Assembly (NCBI RefSeq): GCF_000381085.1
Contig: NZ_KB905899.1
Span: forward strand, 620,001-684,000
Direction of reading: 5' to 3'
Source: Thiomicrorhabdus arctica DSM 13458
Lineage (GTDB): Bacteria > Pseudomonadota > Gammaproteobacteria > Thiomicrospirales > Thiomicrospiraceae
DNA length: 64,000 nt
Part shown: piece after piece, positions 33,838-43,207 of the stretch
Layout of the letters: each line of letters starts with the position of its first letter
How positions within the stretch are numbered: position 1 is the first letter of the stretch
Translations under genes and position numbers: made by a program
The notes under the pieces: model-generated
Database searches by the model: none
Seen by the model: only the letters and a program-made list of their open reading frames with translations
Told to the model about the DNA's origin: nothing

Positions 33838-34734
33838 CTATAATTCTTCTTTTTCCCAACGGTTTCGAAAGTCTACCCAAGTATCTACTAAACCGATGGT
33901 TGCTAATATCAACATCGTTTGAGGAAATAAAAATAACAGGAGATAAAGCCCCACTAACCAAGCCGTGTGTAACTGCTTAATTGAGACGGTTTGATGTGCA
34001 ATAGCAATGCCTTGAAACATCAAACCGACAATGACAATACCGGATAAATCATAAACCAAGCCAGCTGACTGACCTGATACCAAACCTAAAATAGCTAGTA
34101 AAACTGCTACATAAGCTGTTGATTTAGGAAGTCTTAGTTGATAGAAATCAGCTTTAAACTGCCCTGGATTGTATAACTCACTTTGCCACCAGCGCCCCAC
34201 TGTTAAGATTGAAAACCAAAGTATCACAGCAAAAACTGCTAATAACATGGTGACCATCTTAGTCATTTCAGCGACTATGTCCGATTGATAAACAATCTCT
34301 GCAGTCTCTAAAATTGGAGCGACATGTTGGTTAAATAAAGCTAACCACCATTCCGCTGGATTAGGGATCATTAGATGAAACCCTAGGATACCTAACCCAG
34401 TCATAATCATTGCTGCTTGAAGTGCTGATGCTAATGAATCTGTTTGTCGTAAGACAACACTCATTAACCATACGGGCAACATATACTCTAAAACTGAAAT
34501 AATCGCAGGCCAATAAGCACCAGAAATTACAACCGTCAATAACACATGACTCGTAACACCCCAAACAAGGGTTTTAAAGCCTTCTGCAACCGAAACTCTC
34601 AAGGTCACTAAGGCAATAATTGCACCTACAAATATACCAAGTGGTGCAACCCATACACTGAGTGCGGCGAATAGACAAGTCGCGATGATTGCCTGCGAAG
34701 GGCCTTTCATGGAGTATTTGGCTATTGCTAACAT
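33838..34734 (-). CDS. DUF2232 inner-membrane protein
   Basis: This 298-residue protein has about eight hydrophobic segments, matching the DUF2232 family often encoded between rpsR and rplI in gammaproteobacteria outside the enterics. The family looks like a substrate-binding membrane subunit (S-component-like) but has no proven role. It begins about 35 bases after rpsR and ends 11 bases before rplI, so it must be made from the ribosomal-protein transcript. Confidence 0.85.
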   Translation of the reverse strand: MLAIAKYSMKGPSQAIIATCLFAALSVWVAPLGIFVGAIIALVTLRVSVAEGFKTLVWGVTSHVLLTVVISGAYWPAIISVLEYMLPVWLMSVVLRQTDSLASALQAAMIMTGLGILGFHLMIPNPAEWWLALFNQHVAPILETAEIVYQSDIVAEMTKMVTMLLAVFAVILWFSILTVGRWWQSELYNPGQFKADFYQLRLPKSTAYVAVLLAILGLVSGQSAGLVYDLSGIVIVGLMFQGIAIAHQTVSIKQLHTAWLVGLYLLLFLFPQTMLILATIGLVDTWVDFRNRWEKEEL

Positions 34735-34769
34735 TCAGTACCTGTTAAATTTAACTAATCTTCAAATTT

Positions 34770-34997
34770 CTATTTATGTTGATCAGTGTATGGCAATAAA
34801 GCAATATAACGCGCACGTTTGATTGCAGTCGCCAATTGACGCTGATACCTAGCGCTTGTTCCTGTAATACGGCTAGGAACAATTTTTCCTGTTTCCGTAA
34901 TATAGGCTCTCAAAGTATCTAGGTCTTTATAGTCAATTTGTTTTACGCCATCAGCGGTAAAACGACAAAATTTCTTTCTTCCAAATCCTCTAGACAT
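34770..34997 (-). CDS. rpsR: 30S ribosomal protein S18
   Basis: The 75 residues begin [19 protein letters not shown] and contain [20 protein letters not shown] and [20 protein letters not shown], the full S18 signature. The frame is open far upstream into rpsF, but the ATG at 34997 gives the normal S18 length and follows a purine-rich site. The start overlaps the end of rpsF by eight bases. S18 pairs with S6 on the 30S platform. Confidence 0.97.
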   Translation of the reverse strand: MSRGFGRKKFCRFTADGVKQIDYKDLDTLRAYITETGKIVPSRITGTSARYQRQLATAIKRARYIALLPYTDQHK

Positions 34998-35403
34998 TCT
35001 TCTCTCCTTGTCCGCGGGAATCATTTGAGCGAGTGTCTGGGCGTGCATCTTGACGTGTATCACGACGCTTATCAAACTTCTCATCTTTCTTGCTAAGCAC
35101 GACTGAAGGCTCAGTGATAGCTGTTTTTTGCTTAACGATGATGCTACGTAAAACCGCATCATTGTAAAAGAAAGCATTCTCTAATTCATCAAGTGCTGCT
35201 TGGTTACATTCGATATTCATCATAATGTAATGGGCTTTGTGTACCTTATTGATAAGGTACGCAAGTTGACGGCGACCCCAGTCTTCTAAACGGTGAATTG
35301 AACCACCAGACTGTTCGATAAGGGCGCGGTAACGCTCTAGCATTGCAGGAACCTGTTCAGATTGATCAGGGTGCACTAGAAATACGACTTCATAATGACG
35401 CAT
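34990..35403 (-). CDS. rpsF: 30S ribosomal protein S6
   Basis: The 137 residues begin [21 protein letters not shown] and contain the S6 RNA/S18-binding face ([22 protein letters not shown]). A charged C-terminal tail of about 30 residues ([20 protein letters not shown]) follows, similar in position to the Glu-rich tail that RimK modifies in E. coli, but here rich in Arg/Asp. It is the first gene of the operon, behind a strong promoter. The priB gene that stands between rpsF and rpsR in enterics is absent. Confidence 0.97.
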   Translation of the reverse strand: MRHYEVVFLVHPDQSEQVPAMLERYRALIEQSGGSIHRLEDWGRRQLAYLINKVHKAHYIMMNIECNQAALDELENAFFYNDAVLRSIIVKQKTAITEPSVVLSKKDEKFDKRRDTRQDARPDTRSNDSRGQGEKNV

Positions 35404-35499
35404 TCATTCTCTCCTTATGGATAATAAAAAGTTTCCTGACACTCTCGCAAGAGTACAGTGAAACAAGGAATTTTCAGACACACTGCCTGAAAAGCGCGA

Positions 35500-35528
35500 A
35501 TTATAAACGATATTGATAGTGGTTACAA
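35500..35528 (-). promoter_or_regulatory. Promoter of the rpsF-rplI operon
   Basis: On the minus strand, TTGTAA (35528-35523), a 17-base spacer and TATAAT (35505-35500). The predicted RNA leader before rpsF is about 90 bases, long enough for the S6:S18 feedback site known in this operon; I cannot identify that motif with confidence. Confidence 0.8.
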
Positions 35529-35559
35529 GGCCTTATCTCGGCAACTCCCAACAACAAAT

Positions 35560-36294
35560 CTAGACAAGGCTATCATTCACCTCTTTAAGAACTTGCAGAG
35601 GAAATCTCGATTGTGTAATTGGACGACCGATCACAAGATAACTTGAACCCGCATCTATAGCCTGTCGAGGTGTCATAATGCGTTTTTGATCATTGTTATC
35701 ACTTCCATTTGGGCGTATACCAGGCGTCACTAAGCAGAAATCAGGCCCTAGCCTCCTACGTAACAGCTTTGCTTCTTGTGCTGAGCAGACTACCCCATCC
35801 AGGCCTGAAGACTGAGCGAGTTGAGCTAATCTAAGCACGTTATCCTTAGGTGAGCCTTGTAGACCGATCTCAACCAAGTCCAATTGTTCCATGCTCGTTA
35901 ATACCGTCACGGCAATCAGCAGAGGGCGTTCCTCAAACTCATCTAAGGCCTCCCTAGCCGCTTGCATCATCTTACGCCCCCCTAAAGCGTGCACATTCAC
36001 CATCCAAACGCCCAAACGTGCTGCAGCCTTAACGGCCTTGGCAACTGTATTTGGAATATCATGATATTTCAGGTCTAAAAATACATCGAAGCCTCTGGAT
36101 ATTAAAGTGGCAACAAAACTAGGCCCCGCAACGGCAAACAACTCTTTACCGACTTTTAAGCGACACTCTTTCGGGTTTAAGCCATCCACAAAATTCAATG
36201 CAGATATTTCATCCGCAAAATCTAATGCAACCAAGACCTTAGGATCGACTAAATGAATTAATGATGGGTTATTCTGTAACTTTTCTTGACTCAT
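35560..36294 (-). CDS. pyrF: Orotidine 5'-phosphate decarboxylase
   Basis: This 244-residue TIM barrel contains [18 protein letters not shown] at the N-terminus, the catalytic [14 protein letters not shown] (the D-x-K-x-x-D charge network), and VTPGIRPNG near the C-terminus. It makes UMP from OMP in pyrimidine synthesis. It starts eight bases after the lapA stop. In E. coli lapB lies between lapA and pyrF; here it does not. A CAGGCCTG word lies inside the gene (35800-35807). Confidence 0.96.
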   Translation of the reverse strand: MSQEKLQNNPSLIHLVDPKVLVALDFADEISALNFVDGLNPKECRLKVGKELFAVAGPSFVATLISRGFDVFLDLKYHDIPNTVAKAVKAAARLGVWMVNVHALGGRKMMQAAREALDEFEERPLLIAVTVLTSMEQLDLVEIGLQGSPKDNVLRLAQLAQSSGLDGVVCSAQEAKLLRRRLGPDFCLVTPGIRPNGSDNNDQKRIMTPRQAIDAGSSYLVIGRPITQSRFPLQVLKEVNDSLV

Positions 36295-36302
36295 GAAAGA
36301 CT

Positions 36303-36638
36303 CTACTTTTCCAATTTTAACAAGGCGTTATCGGACTCTTTTAAAGCCCTATTAACATTTACTTGCTCTTTTTTAAGTTGAATTAATTGACTGGATTGTT
36401 TTTGGTTAACCTTAACCTGCTTACGTAAGCGCCATTTAAGTTGTGCGACCTGCACAAGCATAACGCTAGCCCCCAGAAGGACACCTAAAATAAGCATCGC
36501 AGCCAATACAAGACTCAAAGGTAAGGTAGGCCTAATCAAGAAAAGATCTAGTGTGACGGGTGCTGGATTGAGTACACCTAAAACCATGCCTATCGCAAGA
36601 ATAAATAAGGTTACTGTAAACGAAATGAGTTTAAACAT
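36303..36638 (-). CDS. lapA: LapA family (DUF1049) inner-membrane protein
   Basis: The 111 residues have two membrane helices (about 3-22 and 40-65) with [12 protein letters not shown] between them, followed by a coiled-coil cytoplasmic tail. This is the LapA/YciS layout. LapA, together with LapB, is involved in control of lipopolysaccharide synthesis in E. coli. I take the ATG at 36638 (MFKLISF), which has GGAGAG just upstream, over an ATG five codons earlier. It is placed between ihfB and pyrF as in other gammaproteobacteria. Confidence 0.85.
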   Translation of the reverse strand: MFKLISFTVTLFILAIGMVLGVLNPAPVTLDLFLIRPTLPLSLVLAAMLILGVLLGASVMLVQVAQLKWRLRKQVKVNQKQSSQLIQLKKEQVNVNRALKESDNALLKLEK

Positions 36639-36681
36639 AATCAATCTCTCCATGATAAGAATAGATGGATTATAGAGGAAT

Positions 36682-36716
36682 AAAAAAAAAGGGGCTACAT
36701 AAGTAGCCCCTTTTTT
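36682..36716. terminator. Terminator after ihfB
   Basis: GGGGCTAC, loop ATAA, GTAGCCCC, flanked by nine A and six T, so it can work in both directions. It lies directly after the ihfB stop and before lapA, and so separates the rpsA-ihfB transcript from lapA-pyrF. Confidence 0.93.
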
Positions 36717-36720
36717 AGGA

Positions 36721-37026
36721 TTAAACTAGAATATCCGTTGTCTCTTTAGAGGAGTCAACGCGTTCTCTTAGAGATTTACCTGGCTTAAAGTGCGGAACGC
36801 GCTTATCAGATAACTCGACCGTTTCCCCCGTTTTGGGGTTACGACCTACTCTAGCTTTTCTATGATGAAGACTAAAACTCCCAAAGCCACGAATTTCAAT
36901 TCGCTCACCTTCGGATAATGTATCAATCATAGAATCCACGATTTGATTCACCGCAATCTCAACATCTTTTTGAGAAAATTGAGTTTGTTTTCTTGCGATG
37001 AACTCGATGATTTCTGACTTAGTCAT
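36721..37026 (-). CDS. ihfB: Integration host factor beta subunit
   Basis: This 101-residue HU/IHF-fold protein contains [39 protein letters not shown] (the DNA-intercalating arm with NP) and [14 protein letters not shown]. The order directly behind rpsA marks it as IhfB rather than HU. It pairs with IhfA to bend DNA. Sigma-54 promoters, for which rpoN lies in this window, commonly depend on IHF. Confidence 0.95.
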   Translation of the reverse strand: MTKSEIIEFIARKQTQFSQKDVEIAVNQIVDSMIDTLSEGERIEIRGFGSFSLHHRKARVGRNPKTGETVELSDKRVPHFKPGKSLRERVDSSKETTDILV

Positions 37027-37164
37027 TTGATCATTCTCTTAATAATCTCTAAAAAAAGAGAGTGTTAATTAAAACTAGCACCGTGGTGCTAATAAGATCA
37101 AAGAGTGACTCATATTTTACTGCATGAGCCACAAGTAAGTAACGGCTTGCTACTTACTCTCAGA

Positions 37165-38829
37165 TTACATCTTATCCTTGAAAAGGTCACCGAATGTGGT
37201 GCCCGCAGTCGCGATAGTTTGTTGCTCAGAATAACCTTTAACAGCTTGAGCTTCTTCATGCGCTTCTTTTGCTTTCATAGAAAGTGAAACTGAACGATTC
37301 TTACGGTCGATATTTGTAATTTTAGCAACGACCTTATCACCTTCTTTAAGAACGCTTGAAGCATCACGAGTGTCTTCGACTAGCTCTGAAGCGCGAAGAT
37401 AACCTTCAACTTCTGGACCTAGATCGATAACCGCACCACGCTCATCAACAGACTTAACGACACCTTCAACATCAGCGCCTTTACCATTGTCAGCAACAAA
37501 CTGACCGAATGGGTCTTGCTCTAACTGCTTAAGACCCAATGAGATACGCTCACGATCAGGATCAATCGATAGAATAACCGTTTCTAACTCATCGCCTTTC
37601 TTGAAGTCGCGAATGGCATCTTCACCCGTTTGCTTCCAAGAAATATCCGTAAGGTGAACAAGACCATCAATTCCACCTTCTAGACCGATAAAGATACCGA
37701 AGTCAGTGATTGATTTAATAACACCAGAGATCTTATCGCCTTTCGCATGAACCGCTGAGAAACCTTCCCAAGGATTGATTGCACATTGCTTAATAGACAA
37801 TGAAATACGACGACGCTCTTGATCAACATCAAGAATCTTAACGTTAACCTCTTGACCAAGGTGAACGACTTTAGATGGATGAATATTACGGTTAGTCCAA
37901 TCCAATTCTGAAGTGTGAACAAGCCCTTCAATCCCTTCTTCGATTTCAATGAAAGCACCGTAGTCAGTAATGTTTGCAACTTTACCAGAAACTTGCGCAC
38001 CCATTGGATAACGAGCAACCATGTCTGCCCAAGGATCTTCTTCAAGCTGCTTAAGACCTAGAGATACACGGCTACGCTCTTTGTCGAACTTAAGAACTTT
38101 AACGTCAATCTCATCGCCAACATTAACGATTTCAGAAGGATGGTTAACACGACGCCAAGCCATATCAGTAATGTGTAGAAGGCCATCAACACCACCAAGG
38201 TCAATAAATGCACCGTAGTCAGTAAGGTTCTTAACGATACCTTTAAGGACAGAACCTTCTTCCATGTTTGCAAGAATAGCTTCACGCTCAGCAGAACTTT
38301 CAATTTCGATAACTGCGCGACGAGATACAACAACATTGTTACGCTTACGATCAAGCTTAACAAGTTTCAACTCTACTTCTTTCCCTTCTAGGAAACCGAA
38401 GTCGCGGATTGGACGAATATCCACAAGTGAACCAGGTAAGAAACCACGAACGCCTTCAACGTCAACAGTAAGACCACCTTTAACTTTACCAGTCACAAGA
38501 CCGATAACAACTTCACCCTCTTCCATCGCTGTCTCAAGACGATCCCAAGTCTTAGCGCGCTTCGCTTTTTCACGTGATAAACGAGTCTCACCCAAACCAT
38601 CTTCTAATGATTCTAGGTAAACTTCTACTTCATCACCGATTGCGACTTCAAGGTCACCGTTAGCGTCTAAGAACTGGCTCTTAGGAATAGTTGACTCAGA
38701 CTTCATGCCTGCATCAACAAGTACGGCTTCTTTATCAATACCGATTACAGTACCGATGATTAAAGCACCAGGGTTAAATTTTTCTTGAAAAGATTCTTCA
38801 AATAGTTCAGCGAAAGATAATTCACTCAT
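37165..38829 (-). CDS. rpsA: 30S ribosomal protein S1
   Basis: The 554 residues form six S1/OB repeats, several with the typical [15 protein letters not shown]..GLLHITD pattern, the first two adapted for ribosome (S2) binding. The ATG at 38829 starts [14 protein letters not shown], the normal S1 start. An in-frame upstream start would add five residues and lacks support. No Shine-Dalgarno is visible before the ATG (GCTATATCC), in line with the known SD-poor, S1-controlled start of rpsA in E. coli. It is preceded by cmk. Confidence 0.96.
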   Translation of the reverse strand: MSELSFAELFEESFQEKFNPGALIIGTVIGIDKEAVLVDAGMKSESTIPKSQFLDANGDLEVAIGDEVEVYLESLEDGLGETRLSREKAKRAKTWDRLETAMEEGEVVIGLVTGKVKGGLTVDVEGVRGFLPGSLVDIRPIRDFGFLEGKEVELKLVKLDRKRNNVVVSRRAVIEIESSAEREAILANMEEGSVLKGIVKNLTDYGAFIDLGGVDGLLHITDMAWRRVNHPSEIVNVGDEIDVKVLKFDKERSRVSLGLKQLEEDPWADMVARYPMGAQVSGKVANITDYGAFIEIEEGIEGLVHTSELDWTNRNIHPSKVVHLGQEVNVKILDVDQERRRISLSIKQCAINPWEGFSAVHAKGDKISGVIKSITDFGIFIGLEGGIDGLVHLTDISWKQTGEDAIRDFKKGDELETVILSIDPDRERISLGLKQLEQDPFGQFVADNGKGADVEGVVKSVDERGAVIDLGPEVEGYLRASELVEDTRDASSVLKEGDKVVAKITNIDRKNRSVSLSMKAKEAHEEAQAVKGYSEQQTIATAGTTFGDLFKDKM

Positions 38830-39042
38830 GGATATAGCTACCATTTTTTTTCATACCGTTTTCTAATGGCTGATGGGAGTATTAATCAGTCAACGGGTCA
38901 GTTAGTTAAATGTCAGCATCCCAATTGCCAACAAAATACAAATCCCCAGCCTAAAAACAAGACCAGGGATTTAAAAAGCTTTCATAATCAAGAGGTTGAT
39001 ACCTTATAAAGGCGATACAACAACTAAAAAAATTTGACTAAA

Positions 39043-39717
39043 TTATTTAATCAAGCCTCTATCCCACAATAAAGAGTCTATTTTTTTACAGACATCTTCA
39101 ATGTTTAAATACGAGGTATCCACAATGATTGCGTCATCGGCTGGCTTTAATGGCGCAGTCTGACGATTTAAGTCGCGTTCATCACGTTCTTTTATGTCTC
39201 GAGTTATTTTGTGAATGTTAGCACTAACCCCTTGGTTTTTCAACTGATTAACACGTCTTTCTGCTCTAATTTCTGCCGAGGCGGTTAAATAGAGCTTTAA
39301 ATCTGCACTTTGGAAAACGACTGTCCCCATATCACGACCATCTGCGACCAGACCTGGTAACACTGCAAACGCCTTCTGTCTTGCCATTAGAGCGGCACGA
39401 ACCTCAGAAATGACAGCAACTGTTGACGCAACTCCAGCCACCTCTTCAGTGCGAACTTTAGAGGTTACATCTTCTCCTTCATACAAAATACTTGTTGCTA
39501 CAAATTCAACCGGCAAGGATTCTGCCAAAGTCACCAGGCCTGATACATCATCTAAAGCCAGCCGGTTTTTGACTGCACCAAATGCTAAAGCGCGATAGAT
39601 TGCACCGCTGTCCAGTAAATGAAAGTGTGTCTTACCGGTTAGATACTGTGCAAGCGTGCCTTTGCCAACACCACTTGGGCCATCGATAGTAATCACTGGA
39701 ACAGTTAACTGCGTCAT
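39043..39717 (-). CDS. cmk: Cytidylate kinase
   Basis: This 224-residue kinase has the P-loop IDGPSGVGKGTLAQYL and the CMP-binding insert region (SEVRAALMARQKAF, VADGRDMGTVVF), with the RDERDLNRQTAPLKPADDAI lid. It phosphorylates CMP and dCMP. It starts two bases after the aroA stop and precedes rpsA, the usual aroA-cmk-rpsA order. It contains a CAGGCCTG word (39535-39542). Confidence 0.96.
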   Translation of the reverse strand: MTQLTVPVITIDGPSGVGKGTLAQYLTGKTHFHLLDSGAIYRALAFGAVKNRLALDDVSGLVTLAESLPVEFVATSILYEGEDVTSKVRTEEVAGVASTVAVISEVRAALMARQKAFAVLPGLVADGRDMGTVVFQSADLKLYLTASAEIRAERRVNQLKNQGVSANIHKITRDIKERDERDLNRQTAPLKPADDAIIVDTSYLNIEDVCKKIDSLLWDRGLIK

Positions 39718-39719
39718 TC

Positions 39720-41063
39720 TTAAGATTCCTTAACCGCTTCAACCTGCATACCGACTTGATTAATTAACTCAAGAAAGGTTGGGAATGAAGTATTTACATT
39801 AGCGCAATCATCAATCACAATTTCAGAAACTGCATTTAAGCCGGCAATGGTCATTGCCATAGAAATCCTGTGATCATGATGGCTTTGAATGACGGCCGAT
39901 TGCTTTGTTTGGATGCCGCCATTAATCACCATACCATCCTCTGTCGGTAAAGCATCAACCCCTACGGCTTGCAAGGCATCCGCCATCACCTGTATACGAT
40001 CCGACTCCTTAACGCGTAATTCTTCTGCACCCGTTAGAACGGTTTTCCCTGATGCACTTGCGGCCACCACAAACAATACTGGAAACTCATCAATCGCCAA
40101 GGCGACTAATTCTTTAGGAATGTTAATCCCTTTTAAGGGTGCATATCGTACGTGTACATCCGCGACGGGTTCACCGCCGACTTCATGTGCATTTTCGAGT
40201 GTAATATCGGCCCCCATTAACTGCAGGATATTCACAATACCAACACGGGTAGGATTCATCCCAACGTGTTCAATCACTAAATCTGAATCCTTAGAGACGG
40301 CCGCAGCCGCCATAAAAAATGCAGCGGATGAAATATCGGATGGTACATCAATATGACGCCCGGTTAATTTACCGCCACCCATTAAACAAGCCTTCATCTG
40401 CTGGCTATCAATCTTTTCTGAAATGACTTCATAACCAAAGCCATTCAACATACGCTCTGTATGATCTCGCGTGGGTGCAGGTTCTAAGGCACACGTTCTA
40501 CCTTTCGCATACAAGCCCGCTAATAAGACACAAGATTTAACCTGAGCGCTGGCCATGGGTAAAACATAGTCAATTGCAGTCAGTGACCCATCGCCCGTCC
40601 CCGTAATCTTTAGAGGCGGCATACCGCCTTCTGCTGTCTCTATTTGGGCACCCATGGCACGTAAAGGATCTGTAACACGTTTCATAGGACGTTTTGACAA
40701 AGAGGCATCACCGATTAACTCACAATCAAAGTCTTGCCCAGCCAAAATACCAGCCATCAAGCGCATCGCCGTTCCAGAATTCCCCATATCTAAAGGTTTA
40801 TTAGGTTTCTTAAGCCCTTTTAAACCAACACCTTGAATCGTTACATTGCCTTTGTTAGGCCCTTCAATTTGAACACCCATTTCCTGAAAAGCTTTTAAGG
40901 TCGCTAAACTGTCGTCACCTTCTAAAAAGCCAGTAACCGTTGTAGCGCCTTCAGAAATAGCACCCAACATAATACTTCTATGTGAAATAGATTTGTCACC
41001 AGGTACACGAATGCGACCTTTAATAGTGCCACCAGGTTGAACTTTGAATTTTACGTTTGCCAT
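39720..41063 (-). CDS. aroA: 3-Phosphoshikimate 1-carboxyvinyltransferase (EPSP synthase)
   Basis: This 447-residue protein has the two-domain EPSPS fold: VPGDKSISHRSIMLGAISEG binds shikimate-3-phosphate, MGNSGTAMRLMAGIL the PEP loop, and LRVKESDRIQVMADAL is conserved. The segment PTRDHTERML has the R-x-H-x-E pattern I associate with class II enzymes, which tend to be less sensitive to glyphosate; this is a family-level inference. It makes EPSP on the way to chorismate and is placed between tyrA and cmk. Confidence 0.95.
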   Translation of the reverse strand: MANVKFKVQPGGTIKGRIRVPGDKSISHRSIMLGAISEGATTVTGFLEGDDSLATLKAFQEMGVQIEGPNKGNVTIQGVGLKGLKKPNKPLDMGNSGTAMRLMAGILAGQDFDCELIGDASLSKRPMKRVTDPLRAMGAQIETAEGGMPPLKITGTGDGSLTAIDYVLPMASAQVKSCVLLAGLYAKGRTCALEPAPTRDHTERMLNGFGYEVISEKIDSQQMKACLMGGGKLTGRHIDVPSDISSAAFFMAAAAVSKDSDLVIEHVGMNPTRVGIVNILQLMGADITLENAHEVGGEPVADVHVRYAPLKGINIPKELVALAIDEFPVLFVVAASASGKTVLTGAEELRVKESDRIQVMADALQAVGVDALPTEDGMVINGGIQTKQSAVIQSHHDHRISMAMTIAGLNAVSEIVIDDCANVNTSFPTFLELINQVGMQVEAVKES

Positions 41064-41139
41064 AATTTTGATTCTTTTTGTTTTGACTGTTCTTGTGTCA
41101 TTTTTTTAAATATAGATTGGTTAATCATGCATTACGACA

Positions 41140-42006
41140 TCAGTGACCGATATGACGATCACGTGTACTCTTAGCATCTTCAAACAGTTTAAATAACTGC
41201 TCACCTTGTTGGGTTTCAACCAACTCAGTTAAAGCTGCAATTGATGCTTGATAATTCTTTAACCACTTTACAATCGCAGTTGAATTCGTTAAAGCAATAT
41301 CCCGCCACATGGTCGCATCACTCGAAGCAATACGCGTAAAGTCTCTAAAGCCACCGGCCGTATAAGGGAAAACATTGCCAAGTTCAGGATGTTCATTCAA
41401 TAGATCAACCAGCGAAAAAGCTAGTAAATGCGGCAAATGGCTGGTTGCAGCGAAAATATCATCATGCTGCTCAGCGCTCATGACTTCAACATTGGCCCCT
41501 AAAACCTGCCACAATTCCGTAACCAGTTGAACAGCGTCGGCATTGGTATGTTCAGTGGGCGTCAAAATGACACGATGTTTGAGATAAAGCGCTGGATCTG
41601 CAGCCGTTACACCGCTTTTTTCTTTGCCTGCAATCGGGTGACCTGGCACAAAAAACTCTGGTAACTGACCAAAGACTTTTATTGCCGAAGTAATTACACT
41701 GCTCTTAGCACTACCTGCATCTGTAATAATCGTGCCCTGCCTGAGATAAGGCTTCATTTCCTCAAGCACCGCTTCCATAACGCCTAGAGGCACAGCCAAC
41801 AGAATCAAATCACTGTCCACGACCGCCGTTTGCATATCGGTACTGAATTCATCAATAACACCAAGCTCAATGGCTTTACGTAAACTAGATTCATCTTGAC
41901 CAAACCCCATGACGGTCTTGACCAGGCCTGCATCCTTTAATCCCTTCGCAAAAGAGCCGCCGATTAATCCTACGCCAATAATGGTGATTTTATTGAGTGA
42001 CTTCAA
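41140..42006 (-). CDS. tyrA: Prephenate/arogenate dehydrogenase
   Basis: The 288 residues have an NAD-binding Rossmann motif ITIIGVGLIGGSFAKGL at the N-terminus, DAGSAKSSVI, PGHPIAGKEKSGV and a helical C-terminal domain with HDDIFAATSHLPHL and FRDFTRIASSD. I start at the TTG at 42006, one base after the hisC stop, with AAGGAT seven bases upstream. The frame stays open 36 codons farther into hisC, but that part is not TyrA-like. In Pseudomonas TyrA is fused to AroA; here they are separate. Contains a CAGGCCTG word (41923-41930). Confidence 0.93.
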   Translation of the reverse strand: MKSLNKITIIGVGLIGGSFAKGLKDAGLVKTVMGFGQDESSLRKAIELGVIDEFSTDMQTAVVDSDLILLAVPLGVMEAVLEEMKPYLRQGTIITDAGSAKSSVITSAIKVFGQLPEFFVPGHPIAGKEKSGVTAADPALYLKHRVILTPTEHTNADAVQLVTELWQVLGANVEVMSAEQHDDIFAATSHLPHLLAFSLVDLLNEHPELGNVFPYTAGGFRDFTRIASSDATMWRDIALTNSTAIVKWLKNYQASIAALTELVETQQGEQLFKLFEDAKSTRDRHIGH

Positions 42007-42007
42007 T

Positions 42008-43147
42008 TTATAAATCCTTGGACATCGAGAATAAAATGGACTTAAGTGCATCAATAAAATGTTGGTTTTCAACCTGGGTGCCAATTGACACACGCAGAAA
42101 TTGAGACAAACCATAATTACTCAAAGGACGCACAATCACACCTTCTTCCAATAACTTCTGATTCACCTTAAGCGCTTCTTTACCTAAATCAATACACAGA
42201 AAATTTCCAGCAGAAGGAATTGAGTCAACGCCTAATGTTGCCAAAGCATCCTTTATTTGGCGCATGCCTTGTTGGTTCAGTAGCAATACTTTTTCAACAA
42301 ACCCCTGATCATTCAAGGCTGAAATAGCGGCGATTTGAGCATAATTATTAACATTAAATGGCGCTCTTATCTGATTGATATATTGGATTATTTCTTTACA
42401 ACCAGCCATATAACCCACTCGCAAAGATGCCAAGCCATAGGCCTTCGAGAAGGTTCTAGAAACCAATAAATTAGAATGAGTGGTCAGGTAATCAATGCCA
42501 TTAGCATACTCATCATCACTGAGCTGTGCTTGAGCGTACTCAATATAAGCTTCATCCAGCACCACAATCACATTTTTAGGGACTTGGTTAATAAAGTCTT
42601 CCCATTCAAGACGACTGAAAACCGTGCCCGTTGGGTTGTTTGGGTTCGCAAGATAAATCAATTTTGTTTTATCGGTGATGGCGGCTAACATGGCTTGTAA
42701 ATCATGCCCCCAATTTTTCGCAGGCACTTCAATGCCCGTAGCACCGACCACTTGGGCTGAAATAGGATAAACTGCAAAAGCATATTGTGAATAGAGTATC
42801 TCATCACCGGGGCCAGCAAACACGCGCGCAACTAATTCTAACAACTCATTAGAACCGTTCCCCACCGCCAGCTGCTCAGGTTTGATTGACAAAAACTCAG
42901 CAAGCGTCGCTTTTAAAGTATAAGCACTGCCATCGGGGTAACGCGCGATCTCTTTGAGTTCATGTTGAATAGCCGTCAAAACACTTGGGCTTGCCCCTAA
43001 AGGGTTTTCATTGGACGCCAATTTAGAAACATAGGTCAATCCCAATTCACGCTGTAATTCGCTAACAGGCTTGCCAGGAATATAAGGATGAACACCAAGA
43101 ATTTGTGGTTGAACCACATCACAATAGGCTATATTTATTTCATTCAT
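42008..43147 (-). CDS. hisC: Histidinol-phosphate/aromatic aminotransferase
   Basis: This 379-residue fold-type I PLP enzyme contains LASNENPLGASPSVL, LANPNNPTG, VLDEAYIEYA and the Lys-PLP motif SRTFSKAYGLASLRVGY. It is HisC by family. Its place between pheA and tyrA suggests that it also, or mainly, transaminates prephenate, phenylpyruvate or hydroxyphenylpyruvate, as proposed for the hisC copy in this supraoperon in pseudomonads. Whether another hisC exists in a his operon elsewhere cannot be seen here. Confidence 0.92.
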   Translation of the reverse strand: MNEINIAYCDVVQPQILGVHPYIPGKPVSELQRELGLTYVSKLASNENPLGASPSVLTAIQHELKEIARYPDGSAYTLKATLAEFLSIKPEQLAVGNGSNELLELVARVFAGPGDEILYSQYAFAVYPISAQVVGATGIEVPAKNWGHDLQAMLAAITDKTKLIYLANPNNPTGTVFSRLEWEDFINQVPKNVIVVLDEAYIEYAQAQLSDDEYANGIDYLTTHSNLLVSRTFSKAYGLASLRVGYMAGCKEIIQYINQIRAPFNVNNYAQIAAISALNDQGFVEKVLLLNQQGMRQIKDALATLGVDSIPSAGNFLCIDLGKEALKVNQKLLEEGVIVRPLSNYGLSQFLRVSIGTQVENQHFIDALKSILFSMSKDL

Positions 43148-43207
43148 AATTTTGTTAGTTTACCTACCCAAAAGGGAATTCTATTTTCTTTTTAAGTGTC
43201 ATCATGA

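Noticed and set aside
34998-35177. N-terminal extension of S18
   Set aside because: The frame is open upstream of 34997, but the extra 60 residues overlap rpsF in another frame and do not resemble S18; the normal start is used.
42007-42114. N-terminal extension of TyrA
   Set aside because: The extra 36 residues come from the 3' end of hisC read in another frame and include Cys-rich nonsense; the TTG start with a ribosome-binding site is preferred.
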